Shown: positions 43,707-52,914 of the stretch, in pieces | Numbering within the stretch: position 1 is the first letter of the stretch | Layout: every line of letters starts with the position of its first letter | NCBI RefSeq assembly: GCF_004004565.1 | Contig: NZ_SACM01000001.1 | Span: 1-64,000 of the forward strand | DNA from: Inhella crocodyli | Lineage (GTDB): Bacteria; Pseudomonadota; Gammaproteobacteria; Burkholderiales; Burkholderiaceae_C | DNA length: 64,000 nt | Direction of reading: 5' to 3' | Position numbers and translations under genes: made by a program | The notes under the pieces: model-generated | What the model saw: the letters and a program-made list of their open reading frames with translations, nothing else | Told to the model about the DNA's origin: nothing | The model's database searches: none

Positions 43707-44842
43707 TGGGTCCCGGCCTCCGCCTGGGCCTGGTGGCCGGCGAGGCCTCCGGCGACCTGATCGGCTCGCTGCTGCTGCAGTCGCTGCAGCAGCGAGGCGC
43801 TCTGTCCGGTGCGATGGGCATCGGAGGACCTCGCATGCAGGCCTTGGGTTTCGAGGCTTGGTGGCCTTCCGAGCGGCTGTCGGTGTTCGGGTTCACGGAT
43901 GCTCTCAAGCGCTTGCCCGAATTGCTGTGGATTCGCCGCCGCTTGGGCACGCGTCTGCTGCGAGAGCGACTGGATGCTTTCGTGGGCATCGATGCGCCGG
44001 ACTTCAATTTCGGCTTGGAGCGTCGACTGCGCCAGGCGGGCGTGAAGACGGTGCATTACGTGTGCCCGTCGATCTGGGCATGGCGTCCTGAACGCGTCGA
44101 AACCATCCGTCGTGCAGCGGACCATGTGCTGTGCCTGTTCCCGTTCGAGCCGGCCCTGCTTCAAGCCGCGGGCATCGCCGCCAGCTTCGTGGGCCACCCC
44201 CTGGCGGAGGTCATTCCCATTGAACCCGACCGGGCCGCCGCACGAGGCCGACTTGGTCTGGCCGAGGAGCGACGGGTCCTCGCCTTGTTGCCCGGCAGCC
44301 GGGCCAGCGAGATCGATCTGATCGCGCCTGCCGTGCTGGGGGCAGCACAACGGCTGCAAAACAGCGACCCGGGGCTGCAGTTGGTACTTCCCTGCGCCCC
44401 GGGCATGTCAAGTCGCTTGCAGCCGCTGATTCCCGCTGGGCTGGCGAACCTGCAGGTGCTGGAGGGTCAGGCGCACGATGCCTTGGCCGCTTGCGATGTG
44501 GCCATCGTCGCCAGCGGCACCGCCACCCTAGAGGCGGCCTTGTTCAAGCGACCGATGGTCATCGCCTACCGCGTCAGCCCCGCCAACCATCGACGCATGA
44601 AGAAGCTGCAGCTGCAACCGTGGGTCGGCCTGCCCAACGTGTTGGCGCGCGAGTTTTTGGTGCCGGAATGCCTGCAGGACGCATGCACCCCCGAAACCTT
44701 GGCCCGCGAGGTCCAGGCTTGGTTCGACCACCCGGCCCGGGTTGCCACGACGGTGACTCGATTCCACGAGATCCACGATGCGTTGCGCGCAGACACCGCG
44801 CAGCGGACCCACGATGCCATCGCGCAGCTCACGCGTCGCTAA
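43706..44842 (+). CDS. lpxB: lipid A disaccharide synthase LpxB
   Basis: 378 aa GT19 glycosyltransferase. [17 protein letters not shown] at the N-terminus, [25 protein letters not shown] and [10 protein letters not shown] are family motifs. It joins UDP-diacylglucosamine and lipid X. The rnhB start lies inside its 3' end. Confidence 0.97.
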   Translation: MGPGLRLGLVAGEASGDLIGSLLLQSLQQRGALSGAMGIGGPRMQALGFEAWWPSERLSVFGFTDALKRLPELLWIRRRLGTRLLRERLDAFVGIDAPDFNFGLERRLRQAGVKTVHYVCPSIWAWRPERVETIRRAADHVLCLFPFEPALLQAAGIAASFVGHPLAEVIPIEPDRAAARGRLGLAEERRVLALLPGSRASEIDLIAPAVLGAAQRLQNSDPGLQLVLPCAPGMSSRLQPLIPAGLANLQVLEGQAHDALAACDVAIVASGTATLEAALFKRPMVIAYRVSPANHRRMKKLQLQPWVGLPNVLAREFLVPECLQDACTPETLAREVQAWFDHPARVATTVTRFHEIHDALRADTAQRTHDAIAQLTRR

Positions 44843-45461
44843 GCGGCCGCCGGTACCGTACACGCCCGATCTGTTTTCCGCCGAACCCAGCCTTTGGGTG
44901 GCCGGGGTGGACGAGGCCGGGCGCGGGCCGCTGGCCGGCCCGGTGGTCGCTGCAGCCGTGATGCTTCACCCGGACCGCCCGATTCCCGGCTTGGCCGACT
45001 CGAAGACGCTCAGCCCCCGCAAGCGCGAGGTCTTGGCCACGGCCATCCGAGAACATGCGCTGTGCCTCAGCGTGGCAGAGGCCAGCGTTGAAGAGATCGA
45101 CCGCCTCAACATCTTGCAGGCCACCCTACTGGCCATGCAGCGTGCCGTGGCCGGGCTGAGGCTGAAGCCCGGCGAAGTGTGGGTGGATGGCAACCGATCA
45201 CCGGTGTTGCCCATGCCGGTGCACACTTTGGTCAAGGGCGATGCGTTGATGCCGGCCATCTCGGCCGCCAGCATCTTGGCCAAGGTGCACCGCGATGCCT
45301 GGTGCGACGAAGTGCATGCCCTCGCCCCCGAATATGGCTTTGCCGCCCACAAGGGCTACGGCACGGCCGATCACATCGACGTTTTGCGCCGCTTGGGCCC
45401 CAGTCCGTGGCACCGCCGAAGCTTTGCCCCCCTGCGCGAGTGGCTGCACGCCGCCCGCTGA
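44814..45461 (+). CDS. rnhB: ribonuclease HII
   Basis: 215 aa. The active-site motifs are [16 protein letters not shown] (Asp-Glu-Gly), VDGNRSPV and [11 protein letters not shown]. It removes ribonucleotides and RNA from RNA-DNA hybrids. I prefer ATG 44814, inside the lpxB end; ATG 44778 is in frame and would add 12 residues. Confidence 0.95.
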   Translation: MPSRSSRVAKRPPVPYTPDLFSAEPSLWVAGVDEAGRGPLAGPVVAAAVMLHPDRPIPGLADSKTLSPRKREVLATAIREHALCLSVAEASVEEIDRLNILQATLLAMQRAVAGLRLKPGEVWVDGNRSPVLPMPVHTLVKGDALMPAISAASILAKVHRDAWCDEVHALAPEYGFAAHKGYGTADHIDVLRRLGPSPWHRRSFAPLREWLHAAR

Positions 45462-45470
45462 AAGCCCCCC

Positions 45471-46253
45471 ATGAGCACCGCCCGCGTCGAAGCCATCAGC
45501 TCCAGCTCCAATCCCACGCTGAAGGCGCTGCGAGTCTTGGCCCAAGACAACGCCGCCTACCGCACCCAAGGTCGGGTGTGGTTGGAGGGCGACCACCTGA
45601 TGCGGGCCGCCTTGCAGCGCGGTCAGGATTTGGAATTGGCTGTCATCACCGAGGCGGCCATGCACGATCGACCCGCCTGGCGAGACTTGGTCCTGCACGC
45701 GCCGCGCGTGCTGATGGTGAGTCAGAAGGCCTTTGAGCAGCTGTCGGGGCTCTCCTCGGCCGCCCAGGTCGCGGCGGTCATCCGCCTGCCGGTCGCGCCG
45801 GTGTTGGATCCCACGGCGCCCAGCCTGGTGCTGGACCGCTTGCAAGATGCGGGCAACGTGGGGGCCATATTGCGCAGCGCGTCGGCCTTTGGGGTTCGGC
45901 AAGTCTTGGCGATGAAGGGCACCGCGGCCTTGTGGTCCCCCAAGGTGCTGCGCGCTGGGATGGGGGCGCATTTCGCGCTGGGGCTGCACGAGGGGCTGAG
46001 CGTCGACGAGGTGCTGGCCCTGCGCGTGCCCCTGGTTGCCACCAGCTCCCACGCCACCGTCGACTTGCCGCAAGCCGACCTGCCCCGCCCCTGCGCGTGG
46101 GTGATGGGGCACGAAGGGCAGGGCGTCAATGCGGCCCTGATGGCTGCTTGCGCCCTGAAGGTGCGCATCCCTCAGCCCGGTGGCGAAGAGTCGCTCAACG
46201 TCGCCGCGGCCGCCGCGGTGTGCCTGTACGAGGCCGCTCGTCGGGCCGCCTGA
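45471..46253 (+). CDS. TrmH/SpoU-family RNA 2'-O-methyltransferase
   Basis: 260 aa. N-terminal substrate-binding region (ISSSSNPTLKALRVL) and a SPOUT knot domain with LVLDRLQDAGNVGAILRSASAFGV, WVMGHEGQGVNAAL and IPQPGGEESLNVAAAAAV, the three SpoU motifs. It methylates a ribose of rRNA or tRNA; the exact site is not readable. It is followed after 22 bases by glgA. Confidence 0.9.
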   Translation: MSTARVEAISSSSNPTLKALRVLAQDNAAYRTQGRVWLEGDHLMRAALQRGQDLELAVITEAAMHDRPAWRDLVLHAPRVLMVSQKAFEQLSGLSSAAQVAAVIRLPVAPVLDPTAPSLVLDRLQDAGNVGAILRSASAFGVRQVLAMKGTAALWSPKVLRAGMGAHFALGLHEGLSVDEVLALRVPLVATSSHATVDLPQADLPRPCAWVMGHEGQGVNAALMAACALKVRIPQPGGEESLNVAAAAAVCLYEAARRAA

Positions 46254-46275
46254 TCGGGCAAACTCGAACGCAGCC

Positions 46276-47757
46276 ATGACCGCTGCGCTCTCCATCCCCC
46301 CACTGCGCGTGCTGCAAGTCAGTGCCGAACTGGTGCCTTACGCCAAAACCGGTGGCTTGGGCGATGTCACGGGCGCCCTGCCGGATGCGCTTCGCGCCCT
46401 TGATGTGGACCTGCGCTTGCTGGTGCCGGGCTATCCCGCCGTCTGCGAGGCGCTTCAGCAGGCGGTGCCTCTGCGGACGCTGTCCTTGCCCTGGGGGGGC
46501 AGCGTGCGATTGTTGCGGGGCCAATTGCCGGGCTTCGAAGGCCGGCCGAGCTACGTGCTGGAAGCGCCTGCGTTGTTCCACCGACCCGGAACGCCCTATG
46601 CCAACCCGGATGGCACTTTGTTCCCCGACAACTTCTGGCGCTTTGCGGCCCTGAGTTATGCGGCGGCACAACTCGGACTCGGTTGGGACGGGGCCTGGTG
46701 GCCTGCGGTGGTGCACGCGCACGATTGGCACACTGGACTGACGCCGGCCTACCTGACCCACGCACGTGGGCAGTCCTTGGGGACCGCGCGCAGCGTTTTC
46801 ACGGTGCACAACCTCGCGTACCAGGGGCTGTTTCCGGCCGAGGTCTATCCCCAACTGGGCCTGCCGCCCGATGGCTTCGCGATGGAAGGGGTTGAGTTCC
46901 ATGGCCAAGTCGGCTTCATGAAGGCCGCGCTGCACCATGCCGATGCCATCACCACGGTGAGTCCCACGTACGCCAAGGAGATCCAAACCCCGGCTTGGGG
47001 ATGTGGGTTGGACGGATTGCTGCGCCGTCGCGCAGCTCAAGTCCACGGCGTGCTCAATGGGGTGGACCCGCGCGTGTGGCGCCCTGCCAGCGACCCTCAC
47101 CTGGCGTGTGGGTACACGGTGGACGATCTTGCGGGCAAAACCGTCTGCAAGACCGATTTGCAACGCAGCTTGGGTCTCTCGATGCAGACCGATGCGCCCT
47201 TGTACGGCGTCGTGAGTCGGCTGGTTTCGCAAAAGGGCATGGACTTGGTTTTGGCGGGCCTGGATGCCTTGCTGGTCGGCGGGGCCCAACTGGTGGTGCT
47301 CGGCCAGGGCGATGCGACGCTCGAGGCGGGCTTCGAAGCCGCGGCCCAGGCCCACCCTGCGCGCGTGGCCCTCATGCGCGGCATGGACGAAGGCCTGGCG
47401 CATCGCGTGATGGCCGGGGCCGATGTTGTGCTGGTGCCGTCGTTGTTCGAGCCCTGTGGCCTCACCCAGATGTACGCCTTGGCCTACGGCAGCTTGCCTT
47501 TGGTCCGAAGGGTGGGGGGCTTGGCCGACACGGTGGCCGATTGCAGCTTGGAGAACCTGGTGGACGCCCGCGCCACGGGCATCGTGTTCGAGCGCTTCGA
47601 CTTGGTTGACTACACCCAGGCCTTGCGTCGCGTGCGTACGTTGTGGTCCGACCCGGCGGCTTGGCGCCGGGTTCAACAGGTGGCGATGGCCCAGCGCCAC
47701 GGCTGGGACTTGGCCGCCCAAGCCTACGCAGCGCTGTACCGCTCGGTGCTTCAGTAA
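46276..47757 (+). CDS. glgA: glycogen synthase GlgA
   Basis: 493 aa GT5 glycosyltransferase. The ADP-glucose-binding KTGGLGDVTGALP lies at Lys24; HAHDWHTGL, ISRLVSQKGMDLV-like GVVSRLVSQKGMDLV and the C-terminal PSLFEPCGLTQMYALAYG are present. It extends glycogen from ADP-glucose. No other glg gene is in the window. The start is ATG 46276; the frame extends upstream only inside the methyltransferase. The 3' end overlaps the convergent ppsR by 7 bases. Confidence 0.94.
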   Translation: MTAALSIPPLRVLQVSAELVPYAKTGGLGDVTGALPDALRALDVDLRLLVPGYPAVCEALQQAVPLRTLSLPWGGSVRLLRGQLPGFEGRPSYVLEAPALFHRPGTPYANPDGTLFPDNFWRFAALSYAAAQLGLGWDGAWWPAVVHAHDWHTGLTPAYLTHARGQSLGTARSVFTVHNLAYQGLFPAEVYPQLGLPPDGFAMEGVEFHGQVGFMKAALHHADAITTVSPTYAKEIQTPAWGCGLDGLLRRRAAQVHGVLNGVDPRVWRPASDPHLACGYTVDDLAGKTVCKTDLQRSLGLSMQTDAPLYGVVSRLVSQKGMDLVLAGLDALLVGGAQLVVLGQGDATLEAGFEAAAQAHPARVALMRGMDEGLAHRVMAGADVVLVPSLFEPCGLTQMYALAYGSLPLVRRVGGLADTVADCSLENLVDARATGIVFERFDLVDYTQALRRVRTLWSDPAAWRRVQQVAMAQRHGWDLAAQAYAALYRSVLQ

Positions 47758-48572
47758 ATCAGGCGATCGGGGCGGATGTCGCGCAGGATGGTGGTGGCGA
47801 TTTCTTCGATCGACTTGTGCGTGCTCGACAGCCAAGCAATGCCTTCGCGCTTCATCATCTTCTCGGCCTCGTTGACCTCGTAGCGGCAGTTCATCGGGTC
47901 GGCGTACTTGCTGCCGGGGCGGCGCTCTTGCCGGATTTGGGACAGGCGGTCTGGGTCGATGGTCAGCCCAAAGCATTTGCGGCGGTACTCGGCCAAGGCA
48001 CCCGGCAACTTGCTGCGTTCAAAGTCTTCCGGAATGAGGGGGTAGTTCGCCGCCTTCACACCATGCTGCATGGCCAAGTAGAGCGACGTGGGGGTCTTGC
48101 CGGACCGCGACACGCCCACCAAGATGACGTCGGCCGCGGCCAGGTTCTTGGCGCTTTGCCCGTCGTCGTGCGCCAGGCTGAAGTTGATCGCCTCGATGCG
48201 GTCGTGGTACTCCTGACTCTTGGCCACGTCGGAGAAGCGGCCCACGCGGTGGTTGCTCTTCAGGCCGAACTCTTCTTCGAGCGGCGCAATGAAGGTGCCG
48301 AACATGTCCAGCAACAGCCCTTTGCAATGTTCGCGCACGATGGCGAGCACCTCGGGGTTCACCAAGGTGGCGAACACGACCACGCGCTGGCCTTCTGCCA
48401 CGCCGGTGGCTTCGATTTCGCGGCAGACCTCGTAGGCCTTTTCGGCCGAATCGATGAAGGGGCGGCGCACGTGCCGCGGCTTGCCGCCGAACTGGGCCAG
48501 GATGGAGTTGCCGAAAGTCTCGGCGGTGATCCCGGTGCCGTCCGAGAGAAAGTACACGGTGCGATTGGGCAT
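47751..48572 (-). CDS. ppsR: PEP synthase regulatory protein (kinase/pyrophosphorylase)
   Basis: 273 aa DUF299 family. P-loop GVSRSGKTPTSLYLAMQHG, N-terminal TVYFLSDGTGITAETFGNS and the DIPRSQIRQERR-like LSQIRQERRPGSKYAD are diagnostic. It inactivates PEP synthase by ADP-dependent phosphorylation and reactivates it with phosphate. ATG 48572 matches the family start; ATG 48614 is in frame. Divergent from its target gene ppsA. Confidence 0.93.
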   Translation of the reverse strand: MPNRTVYFLSDGTGITAETFGNSILAQFGGKPRHVRRPFIDSAEKAYEVCREIEATGVAEGQRVVVFATLVNPEVLAIVREHCKGLLLDMFGTFIAPLEEEFGLKSNHRVGRFSDVAKSQEYHDRIEAINFSLAHDDGQSAKNLAAADVILVGVSRSGKTPTSLYLAMQHGVKAANYPLIPEDFERSKLPGALAEYRRKCFGLTIDPDRLSQIRQERRPGSKYADPMNCRYEVNEAEKMMKREGIAWLSSTHKSIEEIATTILRDIRPDRLIY

Positions 48573-48753
48573 GCGCTCTAAACCTGCAAAGGGGTGGTTA
48601 CGGGCGGTTTCCATCCTACGGGCCAATCCCTAGAATCGACTGCATCTTGCGACCGAACTCCCTCATGCCGCGCTGCCCCCATCACAAGTCCAACACGCCG
48701 GGCAGCGTGCGCGTTTTGTCGCCCCAGTTTTTTTACTCTCTAGGAACCTTCCC
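48573..48753 (+). promoter_or_regulatory. ppsR/ppsA divergent control region
   Basis: It contains a minus-10-like TAGAAT at 48631-48636 reading toward ppsA, an implied leader of about 110 bases, the element CCCCAGTTTTT at 48722-48732, and AGGAA seven bases before the ppsA ATG. Minus-35 is weak. Confidence 0.5.
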
Positions 48754-51150
48754 ATGTCTTCACGCTTTGAGCCGACCGCCCTGGTCGTCCCGTTTGACCA
48801 TTTGAGGATGGACGACGTCGAGGTGGTTGGCGGCAAGAACGCCAGTCTCGGCGAAATGATTTCGCAACTCAGCGAAACCGGCGTGCGCGTGCCGGGTGGC
48901 TTTGCCACCACCGCCCATGCCTTTCGCGAGTTTTTGAAGCTCGACGGGCTGGATGCGCGCATCACCGCGAAGCTCGAAGCCTTGGACACCGACGACGTCC
49001 GCGCCCTGGCCGAGGTGGGGGCGGAGATTCGGGGCTGGGTCATGGCCCAGCCGTTCCCGCCGGCGCTTGAAGCCGCTGTTCGCACTGCCTTTGCGGCGCT
49101 GGACGCGAGTGGCCAAGGCTCGTTCGCGGTGCGTTCCTCGGCCACGGCCGAGGACCTGCCCGATGCTTCTTTTGCTGGCCAGCAGGAAACCTTCCTGAAC
49201 GTGGTCGGCATCGACGACGTGCTGCACAAGATGCGTGAGGTGTTTGCCTCGCTGTACAACGACCGGGCCATCAGCTATCGCGTGCACAAAGGCTTCGTGC
49301 ACAGCCACGTCGCCCTGAGTGCCGGGGTGCAGCGCATGGTGCGTTCCGACCTCGGATCGGCGGGTGTCATGTTCACCATCGACACCGAGTCGGGCTTCAA
49401 AGACGTGGTCTTCATCACCAGCAGCTACGGTCTGGGCGAAACCGTGGTGCAGGGCGCAGTCAACCCCGACGAGTTTTACGTGTTCAAGCCCAGCTTGAAC
49501 AAAGGACTGCAGGCCATCGTTCGCCGCAATTTGGGCTCGAAGCTGCTCCGCATGGGCTTTGCCACGGAGGCCGAGCGTGCCGCCAGCGGCAAGCTCGTGA
49601 AAACCGAAGACACGCCGGTCGAGCTTCGCAACCGTTATTCATTGACGGATGCCGATGTGGAAACCTTGGCCAAGTACGCGCTGATCATCGAGCAGCACTA
49701 CGGCCGGCCGATGGACATCGAATGGGGCAAGGACGGACAAGACGGCCAGTTGTACATCCTGCAGGCGCGCCCAGAGACGGTGAAGAGCCAAAGTCAGGTC
49801 GAGCACCGCTACAAGCTCAAGGCCAGCAAGGACAGCGTGGTGCTGGTCGAGGGCCGCGCCATCGGGCAAAAGGTCGGGACGGGTCCGGTCCGGGTGGTGC
49901 ACAGCACGGCCGAAATGGAACGCGTGCAGCCCGGTGACGTGCTGGTGACCGACATGACCGACCCCAACTGGGAACCGGTGATGAAGCGCGCGGCGGCGAT
50001 CGTCACCAACCGGGGCGGCCGCACCTGCCATGCGGCCATCATTGCCCGTGAACTCGGCATCCCAGCCGTGGTGGGCTGCCACGATGCCACCGACAAACTG
50101 GTGGACGGTCAGCTGGTGACCGTGGCTTGCAGCGAAGGCGATACCGGCTACGTGTACGACGGCTTGATCGAGGCCGAGGTCAGCGAGGTCGAGCAACGTG
50201 AACTGCCGTACTGCCCGGTCAAGATCATGATGAACGTGGGCAACCCCCAGCTGGCGATGAACTTCGCCCAGATGCCCTCGGGCGGCGTGGGTTTGGCACG
50301 CTTGGAGTTCATCATCAACAACAACATCGGCGTGCACCCCAAGGCCATCTTGGATTACCCCGCCATCGATGCCGACTTGAAGAAGGCCGTCGAGTCGGTG
50401 GCCCGCGGCCATGCCAGCCCCCGCGCTTTTTACGTGGACAAGTTGGCAGAAGGGGTCGCCACCATCGCGGCGGCTTTCTACCCACGACCGGTGATCGTGC
50501 GCCTGTCGGACTTCAAGAGCAACGAGTACCGCAAGCTGATCGGTGGGTCGCGTTACGAGCCCGACGAAGAGAACCCCATGCTGGGCTTCCGAGGCGCGAG
50601 CCGCTACATCAGCGGCGAGTTCTCGGATGCCTTTGCCATGGAATGCGAAGCCTTGAAGCGGGTGCGGCAGGCCATGGGTCTGACCAACGTCGAGATCATG
50701 GTGCCGTTCGTACGCACCGTGAAGCAGGCGGAGCGCGTGGTGGCCATGTTGGCCGATCGAGGCTTGAAGCGCGGCGTGGACGGTTTGCGCGTCATCATGA
50801 TGTGCGAGGTGCCGAGCAACGCCATCTTGGCCGACCAGTTCCTCGAGCACTTTGACGGCATGTCCATCGGGTCCAACGACCTCACCCAGCTGACCTTGGG
50901 CCTCGATCGCGACTCGGGCTTGGAGCAACTCGCGGGCGATTTCGACGAGCGCGACCCGGCGGTGCGCAGCCTGATCAGCCGCGCCATCAACGCCTGCCGG
51001 GCCACGGGCAAGTACGTCGGCATTTGCGGACAAGGCCCCAGCGATCACCCCGACTTCGCCGACTGGCTGGCCGCCGAGGGCATCACGTCGATCTCACTCA
51101 ACCCGGACAGCGTGGTCGAGACCTGGACGCGCTTGGCCGGGCAAAAGTAA
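48754..51150 (+). CDS. ppsA: phosphoenolpyruvate synthase (pyruvate, water dikinase)
   Basis: 798 aa, standard length. The N-terminal ATP-grasp domain has [11 protein letters not shown] and [18 protein letters not shown]; the central swivelling domain has the phospho-His motif [17 protein letters not shown] (His426), and the C-terminal TIM barrel has [17 protein letters not shown]. It makes PEP from pyruvate and ATP for gluconeogenesis. Regulated by the adjacent PpsR. Confidence 0.97.
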   Translation: MSSRFEPTALVVPFDHLRMDDVEVVGGKNASLGEMISQLSETGVRVPGGFATTAHAFREFLKLDGLDARITAKLEALDTDDVRALAEVGAEIRGWVMAQPFPPALEAAVRTAFAALDASGQGSFAVRSSATAEDLPDASFAGQQETFLNVVGIDDVLHKMREVFASLYNDRAISYRVHKGFVHSHVALSAGVQRMVRSDLGSAGVMFTIDTESGFKDVVFITSSYGLGETVVQGAVNPDEFYVFKPSLNKGLQAIVRRNLGSKLLRMGFATEAERAASGKLVKTEDTPVELRNRYSLTDADVETLAKYALIIEQHYGRPMDIEWGKDGQDGQLYILQARPETVKSQSQVEHRYKLKASKDSVVLVEGRAIGQKVGTGPVRVVHSTAEMERVQPGDVLVTDMTDPNWEPVMKRAAAIVTNRGGRTCHAAIIARELGIPAVVGCHDATDKLVDGQLVTVACSEGDTGYVYDGLIEAEVSEVEQRELPYCPVKIMMNVGNPQLAMNFAQMPSGGVGLARLEFIINNNIGVHPKAILDYPAIDADLKKAVESVARGHASPRAFYVDKLAEGVATIAAAFYPRPVIVRLSDFKSNEYRKLIGGSRYEPDEENPMLGFRGASRYISGEFSDAFAMECEALKRVRQAMGLTNVEIMVPFVRTVKQAERVVAMLADRGLKRGVDGLRVIMMCEVPSNAILADQFLEHFDGMSIGSNDLTQLTLGLDRDSGLEQLAGDFDERDPAVRSLISRAINACRATGKYVGICGQGPSDHPDFADWLAAEGITSISLNPDSVVETWTRLAGQK

Positions 51151-51200
51151 GTCGCCGCAGCGTCGCTGCATCGGCCCACCGGCATCCGGGAGAACCCGGT

Positions 51201-51206
51201 TATACT
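51201..51206 (+). promoter_or_regulatory. rpsF promoter minus-10 (TATACT)
   Basis: TATACT 85 bases before the rpsF ATG, same hexamer as the rpsB minus-10. No strong minus-35. The leader between contains AAGGAG five bases before the ATG. Confidence 0.5.
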
Positions 51207-51291
51207 GGTGGGCTTTCCCCTTGCTGGGCCTCGAATTCGACGCCGAGCCCAGCTTCCTCGCCGAACCCGGCGGAATCCACAAGGAGTTTTC

Positions 51292-51654
51292 ATGCGTCAC
51301 TATGAAATCGTGCTGTTGATCCATCCGGATCAAAGCGAGCAAGTTCCGGCCATGCTGGAGCGCTACAAGGGCATCGTCACCGCCGCCGGCGGCAAGGTGC
51401 ACCGCGTGGAAGATTGGGGCCGTCGCCAGCTGGCCTACATGATCCAGAAGCTCGCCAAGGCCCACTACGTGTGCCTGAACATCGAAGCCAGCAAGGAAAC
51501 GCTGGCCGAGCTGGAAACCGGCTTCCGCTACAACGATGCCGTGTTGCGTCACCTGACCAGCAAGCGCGACGCCGCGGAAACCGCGCCGTCGATCATGATG
51601 AAGGCGGTCGAGCGCGAAGAGTCGCGCAAGTCCAACCAGGAAGTCGCGGCCTAA
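51292..51654 (+). CDS. rpsF: 30S ribosomal protein S6
   Basis: 120 aa. [18 protein letters not shown] and [28 protein letters not shown] are S6 motifs. It binds S18 on the 30S platform. AAGGAG supports ATG 51292. First gene of rpsF-priB-rpsR-rplI. Confidence 0.98.
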   Translation: MRHYEIVLLIHPDQSEQVPAMLERYKGIVTAAGGKVHRVEDWGRRQLAYMIQKLAKAHYVCLNIEASKETLAELETGFRYNDAVLRHLTSKRDAAETAPSIMMKAVEREESRKSNQEVAA

Positions 51655-51680
51655 GGCCCGACGAACCGAAAGGAACCGAA

Positions 51681-51995
51681 CTGCCCACCTTGCCCGAGGT
51701 TTCGCACAACGCGCTGGTGATCACCGCGCGATGGGTGGAACGAGGCGCAGTGCGCTACACGCCCGCCGGCTTGCCGGCTGTGGATTTGACGCTCGAGCAC
51801 CAGAGCACGACCTTGGAAGCGGGAAGCCCGCGCCGCGTCGAGCTCCAACTCAAAGCCGTCGCCCTGGGGCCTGTGGTGCAACGCGTGCAGGCGTTGTCCA
51901 GCGATGGCTTGGCTCATTGGAGCGGCTTCCTGGCACCGACCCGCAACGGCAAAGGGGTCACGATGCACGTGACGCAGGTCGATTCCGCGGTTTAA
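51681..51995 (+). CDS. priB: primosomal replication protein N (PriB)
   Basis: About 104 aa single-stranded-DNA-binding OB-fold protein (NALVITARWVERGAVRYTPAGLPAVDLTLEHQS). Its place between rpsF and rpsR is diagnostic for PriB, which helps restart stalled replication forks. No ATG or GTG is available: an AAGGA site sits six bases before a CTG at 51681, and a TTG at 51690 is the alternative, so the gene uses a rare start. Confidence 0.88.
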   Translation: MPTLPEVSHNALVITARWVERGAVRYTPAGLPAVDLTLEHQSTTLEAGSPRRVELQLKAVALGPVVQRVQALSSDGLAHWSGFLAPTRNGKGVTMHVTQVDSAV

Positions 51996-52022
51996 CCCCA
52001 CACACGTACACGAGGATTCAAC

Positions 52023-52313
52023 ATGGCACTCGCCCGCGGTAAGGGTCGCTTCTCCAAAGACAAGAAGCCCAAGCGCAACCAACAATCGCTGCTGTTCCGT
52101 CGCAAGCGCTTCTGCCGCTTCACCGTCGCCGGTGTCGAGCAGATCGACTACAAGGACGTCGACACCCTGCGCGACTTCATCGCCGAAAACGGCAAGATCA
52201 CGCCGGCTCGCCTGACGGGCACCCGCGCGATCTTCCAGCGTCAACTCACGACCGCCATCAAGCGCGCTCGCTTCCTGGCCCTGCTGCCGTACAGCGACCA
52301 GCACAAGGCCTGA
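52023..52313 (+). CDS. rpsR: 30S ribosomal protein S18
   Basis: 96 aa. [20 protein letters not shown] and [20 protein letters not shown]-type segments are clear S18 signatures. Partner of S6 on the small subunit. Start ATG 52023. Confidence 0.98.
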   Translation: MALARGKGRFSKDKKPKRNQQSLLFRRKRFCRFTVAGVEQIDYKDVDTLRDFIAENGKITPARLTGTRAIFQRQLTTAIKRARFLALLPYSDQHKA

Positions 52314-52328
52314 TAGGAGCTCACGAAC

Positions 52329-52781
52329 ATGCAAGTCATCCTGCTCGAAAAAGTCGCCAACTTGGGCAACCTGGGCGACATCGTCAAGGTCAAAGACGGC
52401 TACGCCCGCAACTTCCTGATCCCGACGCGCCAGGCCCGCCGTGCCACGGAAAGCGCCATCAAAGAGTTCGAAGCCAAGCGCGCTGAACTTGAGAAAGTGG
52501 CTGCCGCCAAGCTGGCCGCTTCGCAAGCCTTGGGCGAGAAGCTGACCGGCAAGACCGTGCGCATCGCCCAGAAGGCGGGCGTGGACGGTCGCCTGTTCGG
52601 CTCGGTCACCAACGCCGACATCGCCGACGCCCTCAAGGCCGAAGGCCACGACGTGGTCAAGGCCATGGTGCGTTTGCCCAATGGCCCGTTGAAGCACGTG
52701 GGCGACTTCGCCATCTCGCTGGGTCTGCACACCGACGTCACGGTCGAAGTCAGCGTTCAAGTGGTGGCCGCTGCCGAGTAA
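52329..52781 (+). CDS. rplI: 50S ribosomal protein L9
   Basis: 150 aa. [19 protein letters not shown] and [12 protein letters not shown] are the L9 N-terminal signature; a long connecting helix and a C-terminal domain follow. Last gene before a strong terminator. Confidence 0.98.
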   Translation: MQVILLEKVANLGNLGDIVKVKDGYARNFLIPTRQARRATESAIKEFEAKRAELEKVAAAKLAASQALGEKLTGKTVRIAQKAGVDGRLFGSVTNADIADALKAEGHDVVKAMVRLPNGPLKHVGDFAISLGLHTDVTVEVSVQVVAAAE

Positions 52782-52811
52782 GTTCGGCTAAGCTACTTCT
52801 CGCTGTTTCAG

Positions 52812-52850
52812 CAAGGCCGGCTCCCGCAAGGGGGCCGGCCTTGTGCTTTT
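52812..52850 (+). terminator. strong terminator of the rpsF-rplI operon
   Basis: A 14-bp stem (52812-52825 with 52830-52843, one T-G wobble) closed by the tetraloop GCAA and followed by TGCTTTT. It separates the ribosomal operon from dnaB. Confidence 0.9.
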
Positions 52851-52914
52851 CTGGCAGGGCACTTGTCCGCTGTCATCCCCAGTTTTTGCACCCTGTATCC
52901 ACAGACTTGTCCCC
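52851..52914 (+). promoter_or_regulatory. dnaB leader with CCCCAGTTTTT and DnaA-box-like site
   Basis: CCCCAGTTTTT at 52877-52887 and GTATCCACA at 52895-52903, one mismatch from the DnaA box TTATCCACA. No Shine-Dalgarno sequence is apparent before ATG 52915. Confidence 0.4.
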
